DNA of 64,000 nt from Desulfonatronum lacustre DSM 10312 (lineage in GTDB: Bacteria; Desulfobacterota; Desulfovibrionia; Desulfovibrionales; Desulfonatronaceae), in the NCBI RefSeq assembly GCF_000519265.1, contig NZ_KI912608.1, positions 1,243,582 to 1,307,581 on the forward strand, in the 5' to 3' direction. The stretch's first letter is position 1. Each line of letters begins with the position of its first letter. The position numbers were made by a program, and so were the translations under genes. This document shows, in pieces, positions 7,915-16,500 of this stretch. Under the pieces are notes generated by a model, which was not told where the DNA came from, searched no databases, and was given only the letters and a program-made list of their open reading frames with translations.

Positions 7915-8262
7915 TCACGACACCATAGTCTCAAGGTCGGCTATGGCTTTTTCGAGGTCGTCGCTCAGGGTGTTGGCCCGGGCCGTCTTCCAATCGGCCA
8001 GGCTCGATTCAAGTTCGTCGCGGATTTCCAAAACAGGGGGCAGATTTTTGTCCAAGATCGCCTTGACCTCGTTTGGCAGGCCGTCGGCGAACCGGCGGAT
8101 GTCGTCAAGGCGGGCGACCAGTTCCATGACCCCGCGCATCCCGCTGGATGGCACCGGGACTTGGGATGAAAAAGCCAGTTCAAAGAGTCGGGGCCAGGCC
8201 CGACGGACATCATCTTCACTGTACGTTGAGGCCTGCACGCGAATCTGCAATAATTTTCCCAT
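7915..8262 (-). CDS. Hypothetical protein, 115 aa
   Basis: I do not recognise this protein. It starts MGKLLQIRVQASTYSEDDVR, is soluble-looking and probably all-helical. It has an acidic C-terminal half with coiled-coil potential (LEIRDELESSLADWKTARA, DDLEKAIADLETMV). The ATG at 8262 is chosen because GGGAGGAATC stands just before it; the longer open frame upstream runs through a G-tract and the regulatory element. The shared 65-nt element is 112 nt upstream, so it probably belongs with the csbD, mscS and lipoprotein genes in one response. Confidence 0.72.
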   Translation of the reverse strand: MGKLLQIRVQASTYSEDDVRRAWPRLFELAFSSQVPVPSSGMRGVMELVARLDDIRRFADGLPNEVKAILDKNLPPVLEIRDELESSLADWKTARANTLSDDLEKAIADLETMVS

Positions 8263-8373
8263 GATTCCTCCCGTTTTTTTGCCAATATTTTTCATTCGTC
8301 CCATATTTGGGGGGGGGCGATTTCGGGGTGTATTATAAAAATTTTTCTCCCCGCTCTGACACAATAGCATTGC

Positions 8374-8446
8374 GTTTGATCGTGTCTGTAGGGGAATCAC
8401 TTGTTTTTATTGGGGAGAAATCACTGGAGTCGGGATTATTTCCCGG
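8374..8446 (-). promoter_or_regulatory. Shared upstream element, copy 5 (115-aa protein)
   Basis: In gene orientation: CCGGGAAATAATCCCG, AGTGATTTCTCCCC, GTGATTCCCCTACAGACACG, ATCAAAC. All blocks of the consensus are present. It lies 112 nt upstream of the ATG, with TATAAT in between (near 8332). Confidence 0.75.
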
Positions 8447-8477
8447 ATGGGCGAGCGGATGAATGAACACAGCCCCC

Positions 8478-8923
8478 TTTGTAACTACTCAGTACAGAGT
8501 AATGCCTTTGCCGCGGTCGGAGTCGGAATCGGGATCGGGATCGAAAACGCTGGGATGGTTCAGAAAAGGTTGACACTTTTAGCAGTGGCCCCCCCTTGGA
8601 GCGAGGGCGTCTCGATCGATCGTTCCCACGCTCCAGCGTGGGAATGCAGCTCCCGACGCTCCAGCGTCGCGAATTGAAATCCGGTGAGGTGAAACGCTGC
8701 TCTTTAGATATCCCCGAGCATTTGGCCAATTTTCATTATGTGGAACTCTCCCGAGTAGCCTTGGCTGATCGGAATTGACTGCTCACGCCGAGCCAAAACA
8801 GGGCGCTGGAGCGCCCAGGGCTGCGTTCCCACGCTGGAGCATGGGAACGATCGGTAAAAACCGACCCCGACCCCGATTGCCGGAGCAAGGGCGGACACAA
8901 AATGTGCTGAGTAGATACCCCCT
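8478..8923. repeat. Composite intergenic repeat bounded by GTAACTACTCAG-type inverted ends
   Basis: The left end reads TTTGTAACTACTCAGTACA and the right end, reversed, GGGTATCTACTCAGCACA, so they look like terminal inverted repeats about 440 bp apart. Inside are facing arms of the GGAATCGGGATCGGGATCG type (8515-8547 and 8861-8880) and several CGTTCCCACGCTCCAGCGTGGGAA-type hairpins, split here as GTTCCCACGC and GCGTGGGAA. No gene is seen. It fills the spacer between the 115-aa gene and the P-type ATPase. Confidence 0.5.
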
Positions 8924-8953
8924 TTTTTACTCGGGCCAACTAAGCAGCTCCTT

Positions 8954-11692
8954 TTACTTTACCTTTTGAAATTTTCGATACACGGATTTTTCGAGTTCCG
9001 ACAGGGTGAAGACCATCAGGCCGATGCCCAGTGGAACCAGCCAATGGCGAAGTTCCAGGGGGGCAGAACCGAACCAGAGATTCATGAACGGCGCATAAAC
9101 GAAAATAAGTTGGAAGAGGATCAGGGCTCCTGAAGCGATCAAGGCGACCTTGTTGCTCAGAAGGCGGGAGGGCAGCCACGCGGCTTCTCGAAGAAAGCGG
9201 CTGTTGAACAGGTAAAAAAGTTGGCCGGCCACCAACGTGTTCACGCAGACGGTGCGCACGATTGCTACGTCCATGTCCAGGGACATTTCCACATGGAAAA
9301 CAGCCAGGGTGGCTCCTCCGATAAGGACGGAGACAAAGCCGATCCGCCAAAGAAAGTAGCCGCCCAGAATGGCCGTACCGGGACGACGCGGAGGACGGGA
9401 CATCAGGTCTGGTTCGGATGGTTCAAAAGCCAGGGCCATGGCCAGGGTGATGGCCGTCACCATGTTCACCCAAAGGATTTGGACCGGCGTCAAAGGGAGC
9501 ACGGCAAAGCCGGCGACGATGGCGGTGAGAACGACCAACCCTTCAGCTCCGTTGGTCGGGAGAAGAAACAAAATCGCCTTGCGTAGGTTGTCGTAAATGG
9601 TCCGGCCTTCTTCCACGGCGTGTTCAATGGTGGCGAAATTGTCGTCCATGAGGACGATCTCCGCGGCCTCCTTGGTTGCCTCGGTGCCCTTGATGCCCAT
9701 GGCTATGCCGACATCGGCCCGTTTCAGAGCCGGAGCGTCGTTGACTCCGTCCCCGGTCATGGCCACCACTTCCTTTTCGGCTTGCAGGGCCGTGACCAGA
9801 CGTAACTTGTGCTCCGGGCTGGTGCGGGCAAAAATGTCGTGCTTCACGGCCAGGCGGCGCATTTCCGTATCGCTCGCGGCTTCCAGCTCCGGTCCGGTGA
9901 TGGCCGCCGTGCCGTTGCCGATTCCCATTTCCTTGCCGATGGCCATGGCCGTGGCCGCATGGTCTCCGGTGATCATCTTCACCCGGATGCCGGCTTCGCG
10001 GCAGATCTTGATTGCCGCAATCGCCTCGGGGCGGGGGGGATCAACAATGCCCACCAGGCCGGCAAAGATCATCTTTTGGTCAACGTCATCCAAAGACAGG
10101 GCCTGGCTTTTGGTCAGCCGCACCGCATCCGAATCTTCACGGGGCAGTTCCCGCCAGGCCGCGGCCAGAATTCGCTGACCCTGAGCGGCCAGTTCTTCCA
10201 GCCTGGCTTCCCACATGGCACGGTCCAGGGGCTCGGTGCCGCCGTCAGCGGCAAGCTGGAGCGTGCAACGGTCCAACAGACGGTCTGGCGCGCCTTTGAG
10301 CAACAGCAGGATTTTTTCCTCAGGACTTTTATCCAGGGTGGCCATGAACTTGGTTTCGGATTCAAAAGGCAGCTCCGCCAGGCGGGTATATGGGGTTGCA
10401 TCAAATTCAGCCTTGCGGCCCAGAGTGCGCAACGCTCCTTCCGTGGGCTCGCCGTTCAGTTTCCAGCGACCGTCCTCCTCGAAGAGGATTGCGTCATTGC
10501 ACACGGCCATGATCTCAATAATCCGCAAGAGATCGGAATTGTCTTTGAGTTCGGCGCGTTGTTCGTCCGCCCCTCGGATGTGGCCTTCGGGAACGTAGCC
10601 CGTGCCGCTGACGTGGTAGGTTTGGGTCGCGGTCACCACGGCCCTGGCGGTCATCTCGTTGCGGGTCAGGGTGCCGGTCTTGTCCGAACAGATCACCGTT
10701 ACCGAACCCAGGGTTTCCACGGCGGGCAAGCGGCGGATAATGGCCTTGCGCAGGGCCATGCGCTGCACGCCCAAGGCCAGGGTGATGGACAGGATGGCCG
10801 GCAGACCTTCGGGAATGGCGGCCACGGCAAAGCCGATGGCCGCGAAAAAGAGGTCTTCCATGGGCATGTCGTGGAGGAACCACCCGACAGCGAACATCAG
10901 GCCGGCCAGGAAGAGAATGACCACGGACAGCACCTTGCCGAAGGAGGCCATCTGGCGTGTCAACGGAGTGGCCAGTTTTTCCACTTCCTGGATCATTTTG
11001 TTGATCCGGCCAAGTTGGGTTTGTACTCCCGTGTGGACGACCACGCCCACGCCGCGTCCGGCAGCCACAAGGCACCCGGAATACGCCATGCTTGTGCGAT
11101 CTCCCAGGGGGGCGTCCTTCGGCACGAGTTCGGTTTGCTTGGCTGCGGCAACGGATTCGCCGGTCAACGCGGATTCCTCGATGCGCAGGTTTGTGGCGTC
11201 CAGCAGCCGAATATCCGCTGGAACCTTGTCCCCGGAGCGCAAACGGACGATGTCTCCCGGAACCAGCAACTCCGCTTCAATGTCATGAAAGTCTCCGCCG
11301 CGACGGACCTGGGCGTGCAGGGAGAGCATCTTGCGAATGCCGGCCAGGGCCTCTTCGGCCTTGCCCTCCTGGAAAAAACCGATCAACGCGTTGATGACCA
11401 CCACGCCCAGAATGACGAAGGTGTCTATCCAGTGCCCCAGCAGACCGGTGATGCCGGCCGCGGCCAGCAGGATGTAGATCAGGATGTCATGGAAATGCTT
11501 GAAAAAGCGTTTCAGCAATCCATCCGGCTCCGGCTCCGGCAGTTTGTTCGGGCCGAAGCGTTCCAGGCGCTTTTGGGCATCGTCCGGTTCCAGCCCGGCA
11601 ACCTGGCTTTGCGACAGGTCGAGGCACTCTTGGACCGTGAGGGCATGGGGATGGTTGATGATGGTGTCGTTCGTGTCTGGTTGTGTGGACAT
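8954..11692 (-). CDS. P2-type cation-transporting ATPase
   Basis: A 912-aa P-type ATPase that couples ATP hydrolysis to cation transport across the inner membrane. It has a Cation_ATPase_N domain (residues 10-80), an actuator loop with ALTGES near 178, and the phosphorylated aspartate in CSDKTGTLT near 336. A hinge motif MTGDGVNDAPAL follows near 640, then C-terminal membrane helices with WVNMVTAITLAMALAFEP. The helix-4 motif IPEGLPAI places it with P2 pumps (Ca-ATPase/PMR1-like) and not with heavy-metal CPx pumps, because no CPC motif or metal-binding N-terminal domain is present. The ion (Ca2+, Mn2+, Na+ or H+) cannot be decided from the sequence alone. It stands alone, flanked on both sides by repeat-rich spacers. 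Confidence 0.94.
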   Translation of the reverse strand: MSTQPDTNDTIINHPHALTVQECLDLSQSQVAGLEPDDAQKRLERFGPNKLPEPEPDGLLKRFFKHFHDILIYILLAAAGITGLLGHWIDTFVILGVVVINALIGFFQEGKAEEALAGIRKMLSLHAQVRRGGDFHDIEAELLVPGDIVRLRSGDKVPADIRLLDATNLRIEESALTGESVAAAKQTELVPKDAPLGDRTSMAYSGCLVAAGRGVGVVVHTGVQTQLGRINKMIQEVEKLATPLTRQMASFGKVLSVVILFLAGLMFAVGWFLHDMPMEDLFFAAIGFAVAAIPEGLPAILSITLALGVQRMALRKAIIRRLPAVETLGSVTVICSDKTGTLTRNEMTARAVVTATQTYHVSGTGYVPEGHIRGADEQRAELKDNSDLLRIIEIMAVCNDAILFEEDGRWKLNGEPTEGALRTLGRKAEFDATPYTRLAELPFESETKFMATLDKSPEEKILLLLKGAPDRLLDRCTLQLAADGGTEPLDRAMWEARLEELAAQGQRILAAAWRELPREDSDAVRLTKSQALSLDDVDQKMIFAGLVGIVDPPRPEAIAAIKICREAGIRVKMITGDHAATAMAIGKEMGIGNGTAAITGPELEAASDTEMRRLAVKHDIFARTSPEHKLRLVTALQAEKEVVAMTGDGVNDAPALKRADVGIAMGIKGTEATKEAAEIVLMDDNFATIEHAVEEGRTIYDNLRKAILFLLPTNGAEGLVVLTAIVAGFAVLPLTPVQILWVNMVTAITLAMALAFEPSEPDLMSRPPRRPGTAILGGYFLWRIGFVSVLIGGATLAVFHVEMSLDMDVAIVRTVCVNTLVAGQLFYLFNSRFLREAAWLPSRLLSNKVALIASGALILFQLIFVYAPFMNLWFGSAPLELRHWLVPLGIGLMVFTLSELEKSVYRKFQKVK

Positions 11693-11770
11693 GGTGAGGT
11701 TCCCAAAAAAGTGACTCTGGCTGCCTGAGGCGATGCCCTAATACCATTTCTAATTCAAAGCTTCTCTTTC

Positions 11771-11847
11771 GGTATCGGCATCGGGGTCGAATTAGGATTA
11801 TTGGCAAACAAACAGTATCGATCCCGATCTCGACGCCGACCCCGATA
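11771..11847. repeat. Hexamer-built palindrome, family B
   Basis: Facing arms GGTATCGGCATCGGGGTCG and CGACGCCGACCCCGATA flank a short centre. It belongs to the group of intergenic palindromes made of ATCGAA/ATCGGG-like six-base steps at 8515, 13401, 24077, 24356 and 45781. It sits upstream of the P-type ATPase start. Confidence 0.65.
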
Positions 11848-12026
11848 ACTGCATTTTCTTAAGCGAAAAACGCATTGCCGAAGTAAAATTGAACCAGTTT
11901 TTGCAGCTTGTCTACAATTTTTCGCTATCGCAGACACAGGATGTCCGAAGATCACATGGAAGAAATTTTGTAACTGCTCAACACAATTTGCGTTGGCTTT
12001 GCCAAAACGCGATAATCCGGACTTGA

Positions 12027-12104
12027 ACGGCGCCGCGGCCAGATTGACCAAATTGATCAAGCACTCCCGGAAACGCCTGCGCGAGCAGCAGAGTCAACGC
12101 ACGC
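12027..12104 (+). pseudogene. Third hpf-like fragment
   Basis: About 78 bp match the hpf-like gene around 4747-4824 (ACGGCGCCGCGGC, AGATTGACCAAATTGATCAA, GAGCAGCAGAGTCAACGCAC). Neither the gene start nor its end is present. It is a fossil of further duplication or transposition of this segment, 5 kb away from the other copies. Confidence 0.8.
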
Positions 12105-12126
12105 ACATTCGGAATCGCGGTTTGGT

Positions 12127-12191
12127 GTAGGGGCGGGCCTACGTGCCCGCCCTGGACGAACGAACGGGGCGACCACACAGGGTCGCCCCTA
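12127..12191. repeat. GGGGCGACC-type intergenic repeat
   Basis: Two short hairpins in tandem, GGGCGGGCCTACGTGCCCGCCC and GGGGCGACC...GGTCGCCCC, of a kind found between genes in many unrelated bacteria. It lies just downstream of the baeRF gene stop and may serve as its terminator. Confidence 0.65.
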
Positions 12192-12203
12192 CCTTTCCGC
12201 GGC

Positions 12204-13358
12204 TCAATACCTGAAGATCGCGGCGGCGCCGGTCTTGGTCGGCATACGTTCGGCAGGAACGATAACGACGTGTCCACCCTTCTTCAGGACCAGCTCCCCC
12301 AGGTCGTCGAGCAGGTCGTCGACCTGTGGGTGGGACACGTCGTCCTGTTCAACATCGCCCGTCGCGGCGTTGATCCGGCCGGGAAGTACCCGGTCGGCTT
12401 CGATCAACAGGGTGCCGACCCGCCCTTCCAGGCCGGCCTTGGCGATGCGTGGCGGATCGTCGCTGCCAAGCCCCTCGGACCATGCCTTGCCGAATTTTTC
12501 TACCAGATCGGCCAAAAGCGCCAGATAACGCGGTTCCACAAGCCGCCAGGCGCGCTTGCGAAATTCCTCGACGGACGGCAGGGCATCCGGGTGGATATCG
12601 ATGCTTTCCGGAATCAGAAACGGATTGCGGCTGAGTTCGTGGAACATATGGTGATGCTCCGGCAGGGAAGCCAGAATCAGCGGCAGGCCCGACGTCCGCG
12701 AGTGGTGTTCAAGGATCGCCTGGTCAACGACCCGGAAGAAACGCAGGGCATCGCTGTCCACTTCGGACTCTTTACTGCCATGGCCATGGTACATGGCCGG
12801 TTTGCCTCCACCTACACCACCGTATGAGGCCACGGTCTGATGCTGCTCGGTCAATTCTTCTCCCAGGGCCTGGGTCAATGTCCGCGGAACGCCCTGAGCC
12901 GGCTCGATCTCGTCCAGGGCATCCCGGTTGCCCTCGAAGAGCCGGATCGCATGCCGGTTCACGGCGAGAATCTGAAATCGGTCGGCCGACTGCTGGATGC
13001 GCAAAAGCGGCTTGATGTGGAAGCTGTCCGCCACGACGGCCAATTCGGGGGTCGGTCGTTGGAGGTTGTAGACCCGGAAAAAGCCTTTCGCGCCCAGGAT
13101 GGCCAGCCCGTCAAAGGTGTGGTTCCAGAAGACGGGGTCAGCGGCCAATGCCCAAAACGGTTCCAGCAGTGGCCGGATATCGTCGTCCGGCAACCGTTGC
13201 TGAAGCGACTGCTCCAACTCCTTCACAAGGTTTTTGAACCGGATCCGATCTTGCTTGTTTTCCGGGTGCCCCCGGTGGGTCGGCTGGTAGAGTGAAAGAC
13301 AGGGAGGCTCGCACTTGTCCCAGATCGCGGGCAAGTCGTTTTTTCCAAATGTGTGCAT
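12204..13358 (-). CDS. Bacterial eRF1-like (baeRF) family protein
   Basis: A 384-aa cytoplasmic protein resembling the bacterial archaeo-eukaryotic release factor families described from comparative genomics. These families are proposed to act on ribosomes or stalled peptidyl-tRNA. Support is the overall layout: an N-terminal domain (CLSLYQPTHRG, then RIRFKNLVKELEQSL), a central strand (AILGAKGFFRVYNLQRPTPE), the FRVVDQAILEHH region and a C-terminal domain with GRVGTLLIEADRVLPG and GGHVVIVPAERMPT. A HGHGSKESEVD segment in the middle is typical of these proteins. AAAAGGAGATACA precedes the ATG; the longer open frame upstream runs into a palindromic repeat and was not used. It follows the glucan synthase on the same strand. 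The family call is moderately sure; the activity is unknown. Confidence 0.78.
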   Translation of the reverse strand: MHTFGKNDLPAIWDKCEPPCLSLYQPTHRGHPENKQDRIRFKNLVKELEQSLQQRLPDDDIRPLLEPFWALAADPVFWNHTFDGLAILGAKGFFRVYNLQRPTPELAVVADSFHIKPLLRIQQSADRFQILAVNRHAIRLFEGNRDALDEIEPAQGVPRTLTQALGEELTEQHQTVASYGGVGGGKPAMYHGHGSKESEVDSDALRFFRVVDQAILEHHSRTSGLPLILASLPEHHHMFHELSRNPFLIPESIDIHPDALPSVEEFRKRAWRLVEPRYLALLADLVEKFGKAWSEGLGSDDPPRIAKAGLEGRVGTLLIEADRVLPGRINAATGDVEQDDVSHPQVDDLLDDLGELVLKKGGHVVIVPAERMPTKTGAAAIFRY

Positions 13359-13400
13359 TGTATCTCCTTTTAAAATCAAGATGAATCGCCAATGCATGCT

Positions 13401-13491
13401 CTGGGTCGAAATCGTAATCGAAATCGGAGGAATAAATAGATAATAAAACATTGCGATACCGATTTCGATGGCGATTTCGATTTCGACCCAG
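13401..13491. repeat. Hexamer-built palindrome, family B
   Basis: A long, nearly perfect inverted repeat: CTGGGTCGAAATCG-TAATCGAAATCGG faces CCGATTTCGATGGC-GATTTCGATTTCGACCCAG around an AT-rich loop. The RNA would form a stem of about 30 bp between the glucan synthase stop and the baeRF start, so it could end or process the upstream transcript. Confidence 0.8.
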
Positions 13492-13542
13492 ACAACAGTG
13501 CTAGGTTGGCAAAATAGTATCTTTTTTGAAAGTAAAGTGGAA

Positions 13543-16500
13543 TCAGCCGCATGCCAACACCACCTCCACCGCATGCTCTTGGCCGTCATCCACAAGCGCT
13601 ATGGTCATTTCCTGTTGCGCCACTCCGTCCACAATAACAGTCGCCGCACCGTCCTCGTCATCCTGTTGCTGCCTGACCGAGATCCGGTAGTTGGTTCCCC
13701 GAAAGCGGTAGCGGATCGTAAAAATGTCCCACTTTGTGGAGAGGCAGGGTTCGAAAAACAATTTGTTGCCTTCCAGCCTGAAACCCAGCAGGGATTCCAT
13801 GATCAGGCGGTACATCCAGGCGGCTGATCCCGTGTACCACGTCCACCCTCCCCTACCTGTGTGCGGCTCGACACCGTAAACGTCCGCCGCGACCACATAG
13901 GGCTCGACTTTGTACGTTTTCACTTCCTCAGCGGAATTCCCGTGGTTGATGGGGTTGATCATGGCGAAGAGATCCCAGGCGCGGCGTTTGTCACCCAACG
14001 CGGCAAAGGCCATGGTCGTCCAGATCGCGGCGTGGGTGTACTGTCCGCCGTTCTCGCGCACGCCCGGCACGTAGCCCTTGATATACCCCGGATTCAATGC
14101 GGATTTGTCAAATGGCGGATCCAAAAGCTGGATCAGGTCGTCATCCCGGCGCACCAGATATTTGTCCACGGCTTCCATGGCTGCCCTGGAACGCTTTTCG
14201 TCGCCAACGCCGGACAGGACCGACCAGCTCTGGGCTATCGAGTCGATCCGGCATTCGGGACTTTCAGCGGAGCCGATGGGGGTGCCGTCGTCGAAATACG
14301 CCCGGAGGTACCAATCGCCGTCCCAGCCATGCTCCTCGATGCTTCGGCCAAGCCGCGCGACTTCGTTGCGACATTGTCGGTCAAAGACCAGGTCTCCGCG
14401 CAGCCGCGCGATCTCGGCGAACCGGTTCAGCACCTCGCACAGGAAAAACGCCAACCAGACGCTTTCTCCCTTGCCTTCGTGGCCGACCATGTTCATGCCG
14501 TCGTTCCAGTCGCCGGATCCTATTAGGGGCAGGCCGTGCTCGCCGAACCTGAGCCCTCTCTGGATCGCGCGCACGCAATGCTCATACAGGCTGGCCGTTT
14601 CCTCGGATCTGACCGGAAGATCATAGTAGGATTCCTCGGTGTGACCCACTTGGCGGCCATTGAGGAAATGGATCGTTTCGTCCAGGACCCCGGTGTCGCC
14701 GGTGCTTTGGACGTAGCGGCACGTGGCCAGGGGCAGCCAGAGATAATCGTCGGAACATTTGGTCCGCACCCCTCTGCCGGTTGGCGGGTGCCACCAGTGC
14801 TGAACATCGCCTTCGGAAAACTGGCGTCCGGCGCAGAGGAGCAGATGCGCGCGCACAAGACCCGGCTCGGCATGGATCAGGGCCATGGAGTCCTGCAACT
14901 GGTCACGGAAACCGAATGCGCCTCCGGACTGGTAGTAGCCGCTGCGGCCCCAGAGCCGACAGGCGATGGTCTGGTACAGAAGCCACCCATTGGCCAGGAA
15001 ATCCACGGATTTGTCGGGGGTTTCCACCTGCACGGCGCCCAGGGTGTGATTCCAGTATTGCCAGACAGCTTCCAGCTCTTTTCGCGCCGCGGTGGAATCA
15101 CGATAGCGCTTTGCGAGACGTGCGGCGTGGCCATCATCTTGCCCGGCGCCGAGGGTGAACACGATCTCCCGGTCTTCACCGTCGTCCAGATCAAAAACAA
15201 CATGCATGGCCGCGCAGGGATCCAACGCGGCCCCGACCCTGCCGGAGAGGCGGGACCGGGTCATGGCCGCGGGACGGGCCAGGGTTCCATTGCGACCGAT
15301 AAATTCGGTCCGATCCGCGGTGACCGTTCTGGTGGCATGATCCACGTTAAAGAAGGCCACCCGCCTACCAAATTCGGTGTTATACGGGTTGTTCGCCAGA
15401 ATCGCGCCGCTTTCAGGATCGATCTCGGTGCTCACGTGCATCCCAGTCTTGGGACGCACATCACCCAGCACCCACTCGATGAATCCGCTCACCGAGAGCC
15501 GTCGCGGACGGCCGCACCGGTTGCGCACCTTGAGCACCGTGAACTTGACCGGCGCATCCTTGGCCACGAACACCCAGACCTCCGAAATGATGCCGCGCTC
15601 CGCGTGTTCAAACACCGTGTATCCGAAGCCGTGCCGGGTGACATAGGGAGAAGCACCTTTGGCGGGATGCGGCATGGGGGACCAGAAATGGCCGCGATCC
15701 TCGTCACGTAGGTAAAAGGCTTCTCCGCTGGAATCCACCACCGGATCATTGTGCCATGGGGTCAGTCTGAATTCGTGGGCGTTCTCGCTCCAGGTGTAGG
15801 CTGGGCCGTTTTCCGAGACAATGGCGCCGAAATGTGGATTGGCCAGCACGTTGACCCACGGCGCGGGTGCGACCTGCTCGCGACTGGTTGAAATGACGTA
15901 CTCATGACCATCCGGGGTGAATCCCCCGATGCCGTTGAAAAACAGGAGGTCTTCCCGGGGCAGGGCCGCGACGGTGGGCGGCAGGGGGCGAAAGAGACGG
16001 GTCGGCGCCAGGGCTGGAATAATCGGTTGATCACGACCAACGCGGTTCAGTTGATCCGCGAGCGTTCCCTGGCTATCGCGAATGACGATCCGGGCCAGGG
16101 CCTGAAAGATGATCCGGTCTTCCTCCGAAATCTGATCAGCGTTGCGCACGAACACCTCACCCGGGCGATCCGCCCGCTTGCCATGCACTCCGGCGGCGAT
16201 AAATCCCATGATCTGATCGTGCAGAACCTGCCGATACCCGCCATGATCTTCATTGATGATCACCATATCCACGGCCAGGCCTTTGAGACGCCAATAGGCA
16301 TGGGCTTGAACGAGCTGGCGGGCCAGCTCGATGTTCTCCTGATCCTCGATCCACAGCAGAACAATGGGTAAATCACCGGAAATGGAGTAGCCCCAGAGGC
16401 TGGATTGTCCCCGAAGATTTTTCATGATCAGGCTGGAATCGGCGCGCAGCCCGGAATTGGCGTAGAGTACCGAGGCCACGAGCCGCCCGTAGAGCTGTGC

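Noticed and set aside
9809-11728. Long plus-strand open frame (639 aa) opposite the P-type ATPase
   Set aside because: It mirrors a well-supported ATPase gene with all family motifs. Its composition (Gly/Gln/His-rich, no domain) is that of an antisense shadow of a GC-rich gene.
13359-13595. N-terminal extension of the baeRF protein
   Set aside because: It runs through the family B palindrome and overlaps the ndvB end; AAAAGGAGATACA supports the ATG at 13358.
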